From: JAGMXM01 sp964458325
GTDB taxonomy: Bacteria > Verrucomicrobiota > Verrucomicrobiia > Limisphaerales > UBA1319
Length of the DNA: 9,750 bases
Assembly: GCA_964458325.1 (NCBI GenBank)
Contig: CAYWIM010000124.1
Span: 1-9,750 of the forward strand
Direction of reading: 5' to 3'
Below, piece by piece: positions 1-6,870 of the stretch. The position numbers and the translations under genes were made by a program. A model generated the notes under the pieces. The model made no database searches and was not told where the DNA came from. It saw only the letters and a program-made list of their open reading frames with translations. The stretch's first letter is position 1. Each line of letters starts with the position of its first letter.

Positions 1-50
1 TGGCCCGGCGGCGCTCCCGCCAAAATCGGAAGTAATTTTTGCACAGACCC

Positions 51-2138
51 TTAACGTGAGTTAGTGGTGGCTTTCCTCGCCTCTTCGATGACGGCGTGGA
101 AGGCCAGTTTGGGCTGGCAGTCTCCATCGAAGAGCAGCGGCTTGCCACTGGATCGCCAGGAGTTTGCGTCATTCGCGCCCCAGAACGTCACGATCTCCAC
201 GGATTTGTCGTGCTTCAGGAACGCGCGAAAGATTCCGGCGTACGCGTCGGCCAATTTTCGGTCGGCATCGCTGACCAAGCCGCCTTGGGTGGCCGCCGCA
301 TTGTCCGTGATGTCCGCCCCGAAACCGCGCTGCCCGCGCTGCGCGCTGTTGACATCGAGTTCCGTGATGTGGATGGGAAGGCCGAGCGCCGCGATTTCGG
401 CCAACGACTCGTCCATGATCTCGAAGGTCGTCGAGACATTGACGTGGGCCTGGGAGCCGATGGCGTGGACTGGCGCCTTCTGCTCCTGCAGCGACTGGAT
501 CAGCGCGATGAGTTTCCGGCGCTTGGCCGGGTTCTCCAATCCATAGTCGTTGTAGCGCAGGATCGCATCCGGGTCCGCTTCATGGGCATATTGGAAGGCC
601 TTGGCGATGAAGTCCGGCCCGATGATCTCGAGCCAGAGCGAGTTCCGCAAGATGTTGGCGCCGCTGTCGGCGAGGGCCTCATTGACGACGTCCCAGACCT
701 TGATCTTGCCCTTGTAGCGGCCGACGACAGTGTGAATGTGCTCGCGCATTCGATCGAGCAGCTCCTGGCGGGAGGCTCGCGGCCCGGTGTAGCGGCCGAA
801 GGGGCCGCCGCCGAATCCGGGGCCAAATCGCCCGCGCCCGAACCGGGTTGTCCCGGGCGGATTCGTGCTGGCGAAGGGACTGGGCCCGGCGTTGGTGACA
901 CCTGGTGGCGGTGGATTCGTGCCGGCGAACACCCACTGGGGCGTCTGGGAGTGCCAGACGAGCGTGTGCCCGGCCAGAACCATCTGGTTGCTCAAGCCGA
1001 AGCTCACAAAGGCGTCAGCCGCCCTGAAGTCATAGCCGTCCGCGCCGGGCCGCGGGTGGAGGGAAGCCCACTTCATTTCGTTCTCCGCAACGAGGTGGTT
1101 GAACTGCGTCTTGACCAGAGCGACGTCTTGTTTGACCTGCTCCGGGTTTCGGCGGAAGCCGGCCCCCGTCGCGATGCTGCGGTTGATGGCCGTGCCGACC
1201 AGGAAGCGGCCTTTGAAAACATGCTTGAGCGCGGGCGTTTCAGCAGCCGAAGACTGGAAGATGCGTTGCGCGAACAGCCAGAGGTTGTTTCTCCAATGCG
1301 TCGCGTCGTGGCCGTTGCCGTCCACGTGCCAGACGTGCGGCACTTCTTTCTCCTTGAGGTAGGCGTGCATCCCCTGACTGATGCCGATGAGCCCATCTTT
1401 GTTGCCGCACGACAACCACAGCAGCTTGAGTTGCTGCTTCGCCGCTGCGGGGTCAGGCACCAGTTCCGTCGGCCTCTTGGTGTTCGGTGCGGACGAGAAA
1501 CCGCCCACCCATGCGAAGGTGTCCAGATGCGCCAGACCAAAATTCAGCGCCTGCCCGCCGCCCATGGAAAGCCCGGCCAGCGCGCGACTCTCCCGGCTGG
1601 CGCACGTGCTGTAGCGCGCCTGGATCGCTGGAATGACGTCATCCAGCAGGTCGCGCTCGAACGTTGCGAACGCAGGCGCCGAGGCGAAGACATTCCCCCC
1701 TGCACGGTCGTTTTTTTGGGCGCGGCCGTTGGGCATCACGATAATCATGGGGACAGCCTTGCCGTCGGCGATCAGGTTGTCGAGCAGGATGCCCGGCGTC
1801 GCAAACCGCTGCCACTCCGTTTCATCGCCACCGATGCCGTGGAGCAGGTAGAGGACCGGATACTTTGTGTCCGCCGAGTAACCCGGCGGCGTATAGACGA
1901 GCATCTTGCGCCTGGCGCCGACCGTTCGGGAGTCGTATTCGATCATCTCCAGCTTGCCGCGGGAGATGCCCTCCCGTTGGGCGGCAATGCCGGCGGGCGG
2001 GTCGTCGAACGCCGGCTTGTCATCCGGACCCAGGGTGTTGAACTGGGCGCGTCGCTGCCCAGGGAGATCGGCCGCGTGGGCTGCCACTTCGAGAAGCACA
2101 ACCACGCCACCAAGGAGAATCAGTTTTGTCGTGAGCAC
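51..2138 (-). CDS. Secreted bifunctional esterase (CE1-like) / GH10 endo-beta-1,4-xylanase
   Basis: This protein (about 695 aa) joins two xylan-degrading enzymes. Residues 1-22 form a hydrophobic signal peptide ending near AAHAA. Residues about 60-300 are an alpha/beta-hydrolase of the feruloyl/acetyl-xylan esterase (CE1, EsteraseD) type: LLHGIGG early, the nucleophile elbow GLSMGGG with Ser191, and likely Asp248 and His277 completing the triad. Residues about 304-685 are a GH10 barrel: GHTLVWHSQTPQW, acid/base Glu487 in WDVVNEA, nucleophile Glu593 in HITELDV, and a late TFWG block. A family-wide expectation is that the esterase removes feruloyl or acetyl groups while GH10 cuts the xylan backbone. 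An odd Pro/Asn then Gly/Phe/Arg-rich insertion lies at about 406-454. I chose the GTG at 2136-2138 because AAGAAAGG precedes it by 5 nt and it starts right at the signal peptide; an ATG at 2169-2171 and a GTG at 2190-2192 are alternatives. The stop is TAA. The exact ester substrate is unknown. Confidence 0.95.
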   Translation of the reverse strand: MLTTKLILLGGVVVLLEVAAHAADLPGQRRAQFNTLGPDDKPAFDDPPAGIAAQREGISRGKLEMIEYDSRTVGARRKMLVYTPPGYSADTKYPVLYLLHGIGGDETEWQRFATPGILLDNLIADGKAVPMIIVMPNGRAQKNDRAGGNVFASAPAFATFERDLLDDVIPAIQARYSTCASRESRALAGLSMGGGQALNFGLAHLDTFAWVGGFSSAPNTKRPTELVPDPAAAKQQLKLLWLSCGNKDGLIGISQGMHAYLKEKEVPHVWHVDGNGHDATHWRNNLWLFAQRIFQSSAAETPALKHVFKGRFLVGTAINRSIATGAGFRRNPEQVKQDVALVKTQFNHLVAENEMKWASLHPRPGADGYDFRAADAFVSFGLSNQMVLAGHTLVWHSQTPQWVFAGTNPPPPGVTNAGPSPFASTNPPGTTRFGRGRFGPGFGGGPFGRYTGPRASRQELLDRMREHIHTVVGRYKGKIKVWDVVNEALADSGANILRNSLWLEIIGPDFIAKAFQYAHEADPDAILRYNDYGLENPAKRRKLIALIQSLQEQKAPVHAIGSQAHVNVSTTFEIMDESLAEIAALGLPIHITELDVNSAQRGQRGFGADITDNAAATQGGLVSDADRKLADAYAGIFRAFLKHDKSVEIVTFWGANDANSWRSSGKPLLFDGDCQPKLAFHAVIEEARKATTNSR

Positions 2139-2143
2139 ATGCG

Positions 2144-2151
2144 CCTTTCTT
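2144..2151 (-). promoter_or_regulatory. Shine-Dalgarno site deciding the esterase-xylanase start
   Basis: On the minus strand AAGAAAGG lies 5 nt before the GTG at 2136-2138. An ATG overlapping this GTG by two bases is out of frame and stops after six codons, so the GTG is the better start. Few other genes in this window have a recognisable ribosome binding site. Confidence 0.45.
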
Positions 2152-2225
2152 GGATTTGAGTCTGCGGACATTCGGCCACGGCAGTACGCCACAATACTAA
2201 CAGCATACCGGGAGTTTTGGACATC

Positions 2226-2251
2226 AAAAAAGCGCGTTTGCTGCGGGCGCT
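2226..2251 (-). terminator. Possible intrinsic terminator after the SDR gene
   Basis: On the minus strand AGCGC and GCGCT can form a 5-bp stem around an 11-nt loop, followed directly by six T. It lies about 27 nt past the SDR stop codon and before the esterase-xylanase start, so it would separate the two transcripts. The stem is short, so this is tentative. Confidence 0.4.
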
Positions 2252-2277
2252 CTCGAGGAAGGAATTTTGCACGCTGC

Positions 2278-3747
2278 TTATGGAAGATGCTGGGCGCCCC
2301 CCTCTGCGAGAAGTGCCAGCTTCTTTGTCAGACCGCTGAAGATGACCGCGTGGATTGGATACAGAAGATACCAATACAGCAGTCCGGTCAGCCCGCGGGG
2401 CGCGAAGAAGGCCGTCTGGAACAGACGCGACGTGGCAGCGTCAATCGGCTCGACTCGGAATTCCAGCCAGGCGCGGCCAGGCACTTTCATCTCGGCGCGC
2501 AGGCGCAGCAAGCGATCCGGCTCGACGGCCTCCACCCGCCAGAAGTCCACCGCGTCACCCACCCGCACCTCCTGCGGGTTGCGCCTTCCGCGACGCAAGC
2601 CCACCCCGCCGAGCAGACGGTCGATCAAACCGCGGACACGCCAGGCCCAGTCCATGCAGAGCCAGCCGGTCGCGCCGCCCAACCCCGAAAAGACCTGATA
2701 GACCCTCGGCCCTGGGGCGCGCACGAGACGTTGGCGGCGTTCCAGGATGATGCCTTCCTGCGTTGTGAGCACGACGGGGCTGACATCTCCCTGGCTGCTC
2801 GACAAGGCATCGCTCCACGCAGTCTCCACATGCCCGGTCTCCAGATTGGCCAAGGCCAAGCGCACCGCGGTGGCATAGTCCAGCGGCTTGATCTGCGGAA
2901 AGAGGCGCCGGGCGATGTCGTCGCGCAGGATCACATCGTTGCGCAAACCCTGAATGAGCGGACGCGCGATGACCGCCGGGACGGGTGTGACCATGTGCAC
3001 CCAATAGGACGACAGCCGGGGCGTGAGCACGGGAACGGGCACCAACCAACGCCTCAGTCCGCGAGCCTCTGCGTAGCCGCGGAGCAGGTCGCCATAGGTC
3101 AGCACGTCCGAGCCGCCGATCTCGATGATCCGCCCCACGCTGGCCGGCGTGTCGAGGCCGGCCACCAGGTAGTCGAGCACGTTGCGGATGGCGATGGGTT
3201 GGGCGCGCGTGTAGAGCCAGCGCGGGCAGATCATCACCGGCAGGCGCTCGGTCAGGTAGCGGATAATCTCGAACGAGAGGCTGCCGGAACCGACGATGAC
3301 CGCCGCGCGAAATTCAGTCACCGGCACGCCAGTTTCGCGCAGCACGGCGCCGGTTTCCTGTCGGGAACGCAGGTGTTCGGACAATGCTGAATCAGGATCG
3401 CCCAAACCGCCGAGGTAGATGATGCGCTGGACTCCTGCGGCCCGGGCCGCCGTGGCGAAGTTGCGTGCTGCGAGCACGTCACGCTGCTCGAAGTCGTGTC
3501 CCGCCGCCATGCTGTGGACCAGGTAGAACGCTGCCTCGATGCCCCGCATGGCCGCCGGCAGCGTCTCCGCCCGGAGGCAGTCGCCCACCGCGACCTCCAC
3601 TTGCGCCAGCCAAGGCCTTCCCTGCAGCCGCGCCGGATCACGCGCCAGGCAGCGGACGCGAAATCCAGATTCGAGCAGCCGTGGCACAAGCCGCCCGCCG
3701 ATGTAGCCGGTGGCGCCCGTAACAAGAATGGTCCGCTGCATTGCCAT
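2278..3747 (-). CDS. SDR-family NAD(P)-binding oxidoreductase with C-terminal DUF2867 domain
   Basis: This is a 489-aa protein if it starts at the ATG at 3745-3747. The N-terminal half is an atypical (extended) SDR Rossmann fold: ILVTGATGYIGGRL at residues 7-20 carries the dinucleotide-binding glycine motif, followed by CLARDP after strand 2 and by YLGGLGD where the active-site region lies. The classical YxxxK pair is not evident, as in NmrA-like proteins that sense or bind NAD(P) without normal catalysis. Residues about 340-480 match the DUF2867 type of C-terminal domain (VYQVFSGLGG, VGDAVDFWRVE), with a hydrophobic stretch GLLYWYLLYPIHAVIFSGL near the end that may touch the membrane. This two-domain layout is that of bacterial YbjT-like proteins, whose substrate is not known. 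A TTG 48 nt upstream and an ATG at 3739-3741 are alternative starts; none has a clear Shine-Dalgarno. A possible terminator follows. Confidence 0.9.
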   Translation of the reverse strand: MAMQRTILVTGATGYIGGRLVPRLLESGFRVRCLARDPARLQGRPWLAQVEVAVGDCLRAETLPAAMRGIEAAFYLVHSMAAGHDFEQRDVLAARNFATAARAAGVQRIIYLGGLGDPDSALSEHLRSRQETGAVLRETGVPVTEFRAAVIVGSGSLSFEIIRYLTERLPVMICPRWLYTRAQPIAIRNVLDYLVAGLDTPASVGRIIEIGGSDVLTYGDLLRGYAEARGLRRWLVPVPVLTPRLSSYWVHMVTPVPAVIARPLIQGLRNDVILRDDIARRLFPQIKPLDYATAVRLALANLETGHVETAWSDALSSSQGDVSPVVLTTQEGIILERRQRLVRAPGPRVYQVFSGLGGATGWLCMDWAWRVRGLIDRLLGGVGLRRGRRNPQEVRVGDAVDFWRVEAVEPDRLLRLRAEMKVPGRAWLEFRVEPIDAATSRLFQTAFFAPRGLTGLLYWYLLYPIHAVIFSGLTKKLALLAEGGAQHLP

Positions 3748-3780
3748 AATGTTGCTACCGTATCTGGCCTGGGTCACATT

Positions 3781-3838
3781 TGCCAGCGCGCTCAACGTAG
3801 CTTGGACTGGCTAGATTCAACGCCTCCGTTCGCTGGCA
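3781..3838. repeat. Short spaced inverted repeat upstream of the SDR gene
   Basis: TGCCAGCG (3781-3788) and CGCTGGCA (3831-3838) are perfect inverted copies separated by 42 bp. They sit in the 176-bp gap between the release-factor-like and SDR genes, where a promoter or operator for the SDR gene would lie. An 8-bp match at this GC content can occur by chance, and no promoter boxes are clear. Confidence 0.2.
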
Positions 3839-3923
3839 GTTGAGGAAGCCGATGAAGGCTCGGGGATAGCTGGCCTTCTCGTTTTCAATACAGAGCGTCA
3901 AATGTCCCCAATGCCGGGTCAGG

Positions 3924-4337
3924 CTACTCGAATGCCGCCGGCTGCCGCGATCGCTTCTTGATGGCGCGGCGCGCCTTGTCGGCCAGCATTCGCTCCTTGG
4001 CGCCGCGGCTGCGGGGCCGATTGCGTCGGCGGGCTCTTTCGCGGCGGGCGGTTTCGGCGGCCATGCGTTGCTGGCGGATGGCTTCGAGCTTGTCGAGCAG
4101 GAGCTGGCGGGCCAGAAAGCGGTTCAGACCCTGTTGGCGGGTGGCCTGGCATTTGACCTGAATCCCGGAACGCCGATGGAGCAGCAGAACGCAGGTGGCG
4201 GTCTTGTTGACGTTCTGGCCGCCCGGACCGCCCGACCGCACAAAGGTCTCCTCGAGATCAGCCTCCTCAATCCCGAGCGCGCGCATGCGCCGGGCCAGAT
4301 CGGCTTCCTTGTCTGGGCTGACTGGATACGGATTCAC
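3924..4337 (-). CDS. Peptide chain release factor-like protein (GGQ domain), likely ribosome rescue
   Basis: This 137-aa protein holds the catalytic domain of class I release factors without the codon-recognition domains. Residues 33-45 read VRSGGPGGQNVNK, with the GGQ at 39-41 that triggers hydrolysis of peptidyl-tRNA in the ribosome. It is followed by the conserved VKCQATRQQGLNR segment and a strongly basic tail (residues about 80-132, many Arg/Lys). That layout is known from ArfB/YaeJ and mitochondrial C12orf65-type factors, where the basic tail enters the empty mRNA channel of stalled ribosomes; rescue activity here is inferred. The GTG at 4335-4337 gives the usual family N-terminus (MNPYPVSPDKEADL); a TTG at 4371-4373 would add 12 residues of no clear meaning. 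It lies 88 bp after the helicase gene with no visible terminator between, so it may share that transcript. The stop is TAG. Confidence 0.88.
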   Translation of the reverse strand: MNPYPVSPDKEADLARRMRALGIEEADLEETFVRSGGPGGQNVNKTATCVLLLHRRSGIQVKCQATRQQGLNRFLARQLLLDKLEAIRQQRMAAETARRERARRRNRPRSRGAKERMLADKARRAIKKRSRQPAAFE

Positions 4338-4425
4338 GGACGATACAATGCCCAGGGCGGCTGCCAGGAACAAGCCTGCACTCGGTGGATGGTTTCACAA
4401 ATGCATGTCCCCTGCCCCACCCCTT

Positions 4426-6870
4426 TCAATGGGCCGCGTCTTCCCAGAACCGCCGGGCCTGGCAGGCAATCTCGGATGCGGAATGGACCGGGATCGGCGA
4501 CCACCAATCGGGCAGAAGACGCCGATATTGTTCCTCCGCAAATCTGGCATCGATCAACAACACCAAACCTCGGTCCGTCTCGGATCGGATGAGGCGGCCA
4601 GCGGCCTGAAGAACGCGGTTCAGCCCGGGAAATCGATACGCAAAGTCGAATCCGGCCCGATTGATTCGCTGGAAATAGGCGCGGATCGCGTCCCGTTCGA
4701 GGCCCACCTGGGGAAGCCCCACTCCAACCACCGCGACTCCGATCAGACGATCGCCCGCCAAGTCGATGGCTTCGCCAAACAGGCCGCCCATCACCGCGAA
4801 TCCAACCTGTCCTTGGGGATTGGGAGAGTCGAACAAGGCGAGAAACGCCTCGCGCTCCGATTCCGTCATCCCGGGCCATTGGCAGCGGATGGAGATCCCA
4901 GACACGGCTGGCTCGAATCGCTTCCGAACCTGATCGAGATACTGATAGGACGGGAAAAAGACCAGGTAATTGCCGGGGCGCGCCGTGACAAAGCTCGCGA
5001 TGGCGGCAGCCACATCATCCTCGGATTTGGCCCGATGCCGATACTCGGTCCGGACATGGTCAGCCATCAATACGCCCAGATGCCCCTGGGCGAATGGCGA
5101 AGGCAGGCGCATGCAAGCGTCCTGCTCATCTCCGCCGATCGTTTTCCGGAAATAGTCCATGGGCGAGAGGGTGGCGGAGAAGAACACGGCCGATCTCCCG
5201 CGGTCCAGCGCCTGGCGGATCCGCGCCGATGGATCCAGGCAGAAGAGGCGGAGCCGCATCTGCTGGCCTCGCGCTTCGGTCAGAGTCACGTAGCGATCGT
5301 CATAGATCTCGATGATTCGGAGGAAATCGAGGGCGCGGAAGTAGAGCTCGCGGAGAGGCTCGCGAAAAGCTGAGGCCCGGTCTTGGGCGAGGCTGGCCTC
5401 GGCCGTCTCGAGAAACCTGCGCAGATCGGCCGGCAGTTCCGCGGGATAGTCGGGCGTCGCCCAGGCTCGCGAGTCGGCCGCCGAGCTCGCCTCGTCGGCA
5501 GCCGCCTTTGCGCGCCATGCACGGAATCCCTTGCAGACTTGATCGAGGGCGCGAGCGCAACCGGGCAGCGGCTGGCGCACCATCCGCCGCACCTGGCGGA
5601 TCTCCTCGAGATCGAGCTCGGCGGAGAACATCTCGCGGCCGCGATCGACGAGGTTGTGAGCCTCATCGATCAGGAAAGCGAAGTCGGTGGGGCCCTCGGC
5701 GAAGTGCCGTTTCAGGCAGGCCTGGGGATCGAACACGTAGTTGTAATCTCCGATGATCGCGTCAACCCAGCGCGAGGCCTCGAGCGAGAGCTCGAATGGG
5801 CAGACCTGATGGCAGCGGGCCGCCGCTTCGACAGCCAGGCGGGTCAGCGTCTCGCCGGCCAGCGCTTCTCGGACTGCATCCCGGATCCGGTCGTAGTAGC
5901 CATGGGCGAACGGGCATGTCCGGGGATCACAGGGCTGTTGGGGCTGAAAGCAGATCTTTTCGCGGGCTGTGAGGGTCAACGAGCGAAGGCGAAGGCCCGA
6001 TGCACGGAGGTCGGCGAGCGCCTTTTCGGCCAGGGTTCGCCCCACAGTTTTCGCGGTCAAATAGAACAGCCTCCCGACATGGCCTCGGCCGAGCGCCTTC
6101 AGGGCGGGATAGAGGACCGAAATGGTCTTTCCAATCCCCGTGGAGGCTTCCGCGAACAGGCGGCTGGATTTCTCGAGCGCGCGAAAGACGGCCACCGCCA
6201 GCACCCGCTGGCCCGGCCGATACCGCGCGTGCGGGAAAGGAAGAGTGGCGATGGATCCGTCCCGCAATCGGCCCCACTCCAGGCGATCGCGCTCCCACTC
6301 GGCATATTCCGCGACGGCTTTCGCAAATAGTTCGGCCAGCTCGGCCGCTGGAAACGATTGGCGGAACACGGTCGTCTCCCCGGATTCGATGTGGATGTAG
6401 GTCAGCTGGATCTCGATATGGTCGAGGTCGTGCTCGGCCACGTACATCGCGGCGTAGATCTTGGCCTGGGCCCAGTGGAGCGGATCTGCTGCTGGTTCGA
6501 GGCCGCCCGCAATAGTCTTGATCTCCTCGAGGACCACGCCATCGGGCCGGATGAGGACACCGTCGGCCCGGCCTTGGACCCGCAACACGATGTCACCCAC
6601 GACCGTTTCGCGGACCAGGGAGACCTCCGCCTGGTAGTCCGCGGGGCGGGATCGCTGGATCCGGCGGTGAGCGCGGGCGCCTTCGAGCGCGCGGCGAGGG
6701 CTGATCCAGCCCTCACCGCTCTCGAGATCGCCGGTCCGCATCACCCAATCGACCAGATCCCGAACCGCGATGGCAACCACGGGAAGACGCGGGGGATCTC
6801 CCCGGTCAGCGGCGAGAGGCGGGATCGGCGGATCGGGCGGATTGGGGATAGACTCGAGCGGCGATGTCAT
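4426..6870 (-). CDS. Rad3/XPD (DinG-like) Fe-S DNA helicase with N-terminal Cas4-like PD-(D/E)XK nuclease domain
   Basis: This 814-aa protein is a superfamily 2 helicase of the XPD/DinG group. Residues about 30-180 look like a RecB/Cas4-type nuclease: GRADG with Asp103, EEIK with Glu116 and Lys118, and a downstream QAKIY motif (Gln135). Helicase motifs follow: Walker A ASTGIGKT (Lys248), an Fe-S cluster region with Cys307, Cys314, Cys319 and Cys357, DEAH at 402-405, FSATLSP in motif III, and QAAGRLIRS in motif VI at about 755-762. Family members unwind DNA 5' to 3'; a role in repair or recombination is inferred, not shown. I chose the ATG at 6868-6870; the same frame stays open to 7011, but those 47 residues lie inside the glycosidase gene and look non-conserved. 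The gene overlaps the glycosidase by 65 bp, has no clear Shine-Dalgarno, and is probably translated from the same mRNA. No CRISPR genes are nearby. Confidence 0.92.
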   Translation of the reverse strand: MTSPLESIPNPPDPPIPPLAADRGDPPRLPVVAIAVRDLVDWVMRTGDLESGEGWISPRRALEGARAHRRIQRSRPADYQAEVSLVRETVVGDIVLRVQGRADGVLIRPDGVVLEEIKTIAGGLEPAADPLHWAQAKIYAAMYVAEHDLDHIEIQLTYIHIESGETTVFRQSFPAAELAELFAKAVAEYAEWERDRLEWGRLRDGSIATLPFPHARYRPGQRVLAVAVFRALEKSSRLFAEASTGIGKTISVLYPALKALGRGHVGRLFYLTAKTVGRTLAEKALADLRASGLRLRSLTLTAREKICFQPQQPCDPRTCPFAHGYYDRIRDAVREALAGETLTRLAVEAAARCHQVCPFELSLEASRWVDAIIGDYNYVFDPQACLKRHFAEGPTDFAFLIDEAHNLVDRGREMFSAELDLEEIRQVRRMVRQPLPGCARALDQVCKGFRAWRAKAAADEASSAADSRAWATPDYPAELPADLRRFLETAEASLAQDRASAFREPLRELYFRALDFLRIIEIYDDRYVTLTEARGQQMRLRLFCLDPSARIRQALDRGRSAVFFSATLSPMDYFRKTIGGDEQDACMRLPSPFAQGHLGVLMADHVRTEYRHRAKSEDDVAAAIASFVTARPGNYLVFFPSYQYLDQVRKRFEPAVSGISIRCQWPGMTESEREAFLALFDSPNPQGQVGFAVMGGLFGEAIDLAGDRLIGVAVVGVGLPQVGLERDAIRAYFQRINRAGFDFAYRFPGLNRVLQAAGRLIRSETDRGLVLLIDARFAEEQYRRLLPDWWSPIPVHSASEIACQARRFWEDAAH

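Noticed and set aside
96..2159. A 687-codon open frame on the plus strand
   Set aside because: It lies opposite the esterase-xylanase, whose motifs are unmistakable. The antisense product has no family features and is an effect of GC-rich codon use.
1906..3390. A 494-codon open frame on the plus strand
   Set aside because: It runs antisense across two convincing genes and their gap; the product is rich in His/Gln/Arg with no motif.
3850..3872. GAAGGC/GCCTTC inverted repeat after the release-factor-like gene as a terminator
   Set aside because: The stem is 6 bp with a 13-base loop and no T tract on the minus strand.
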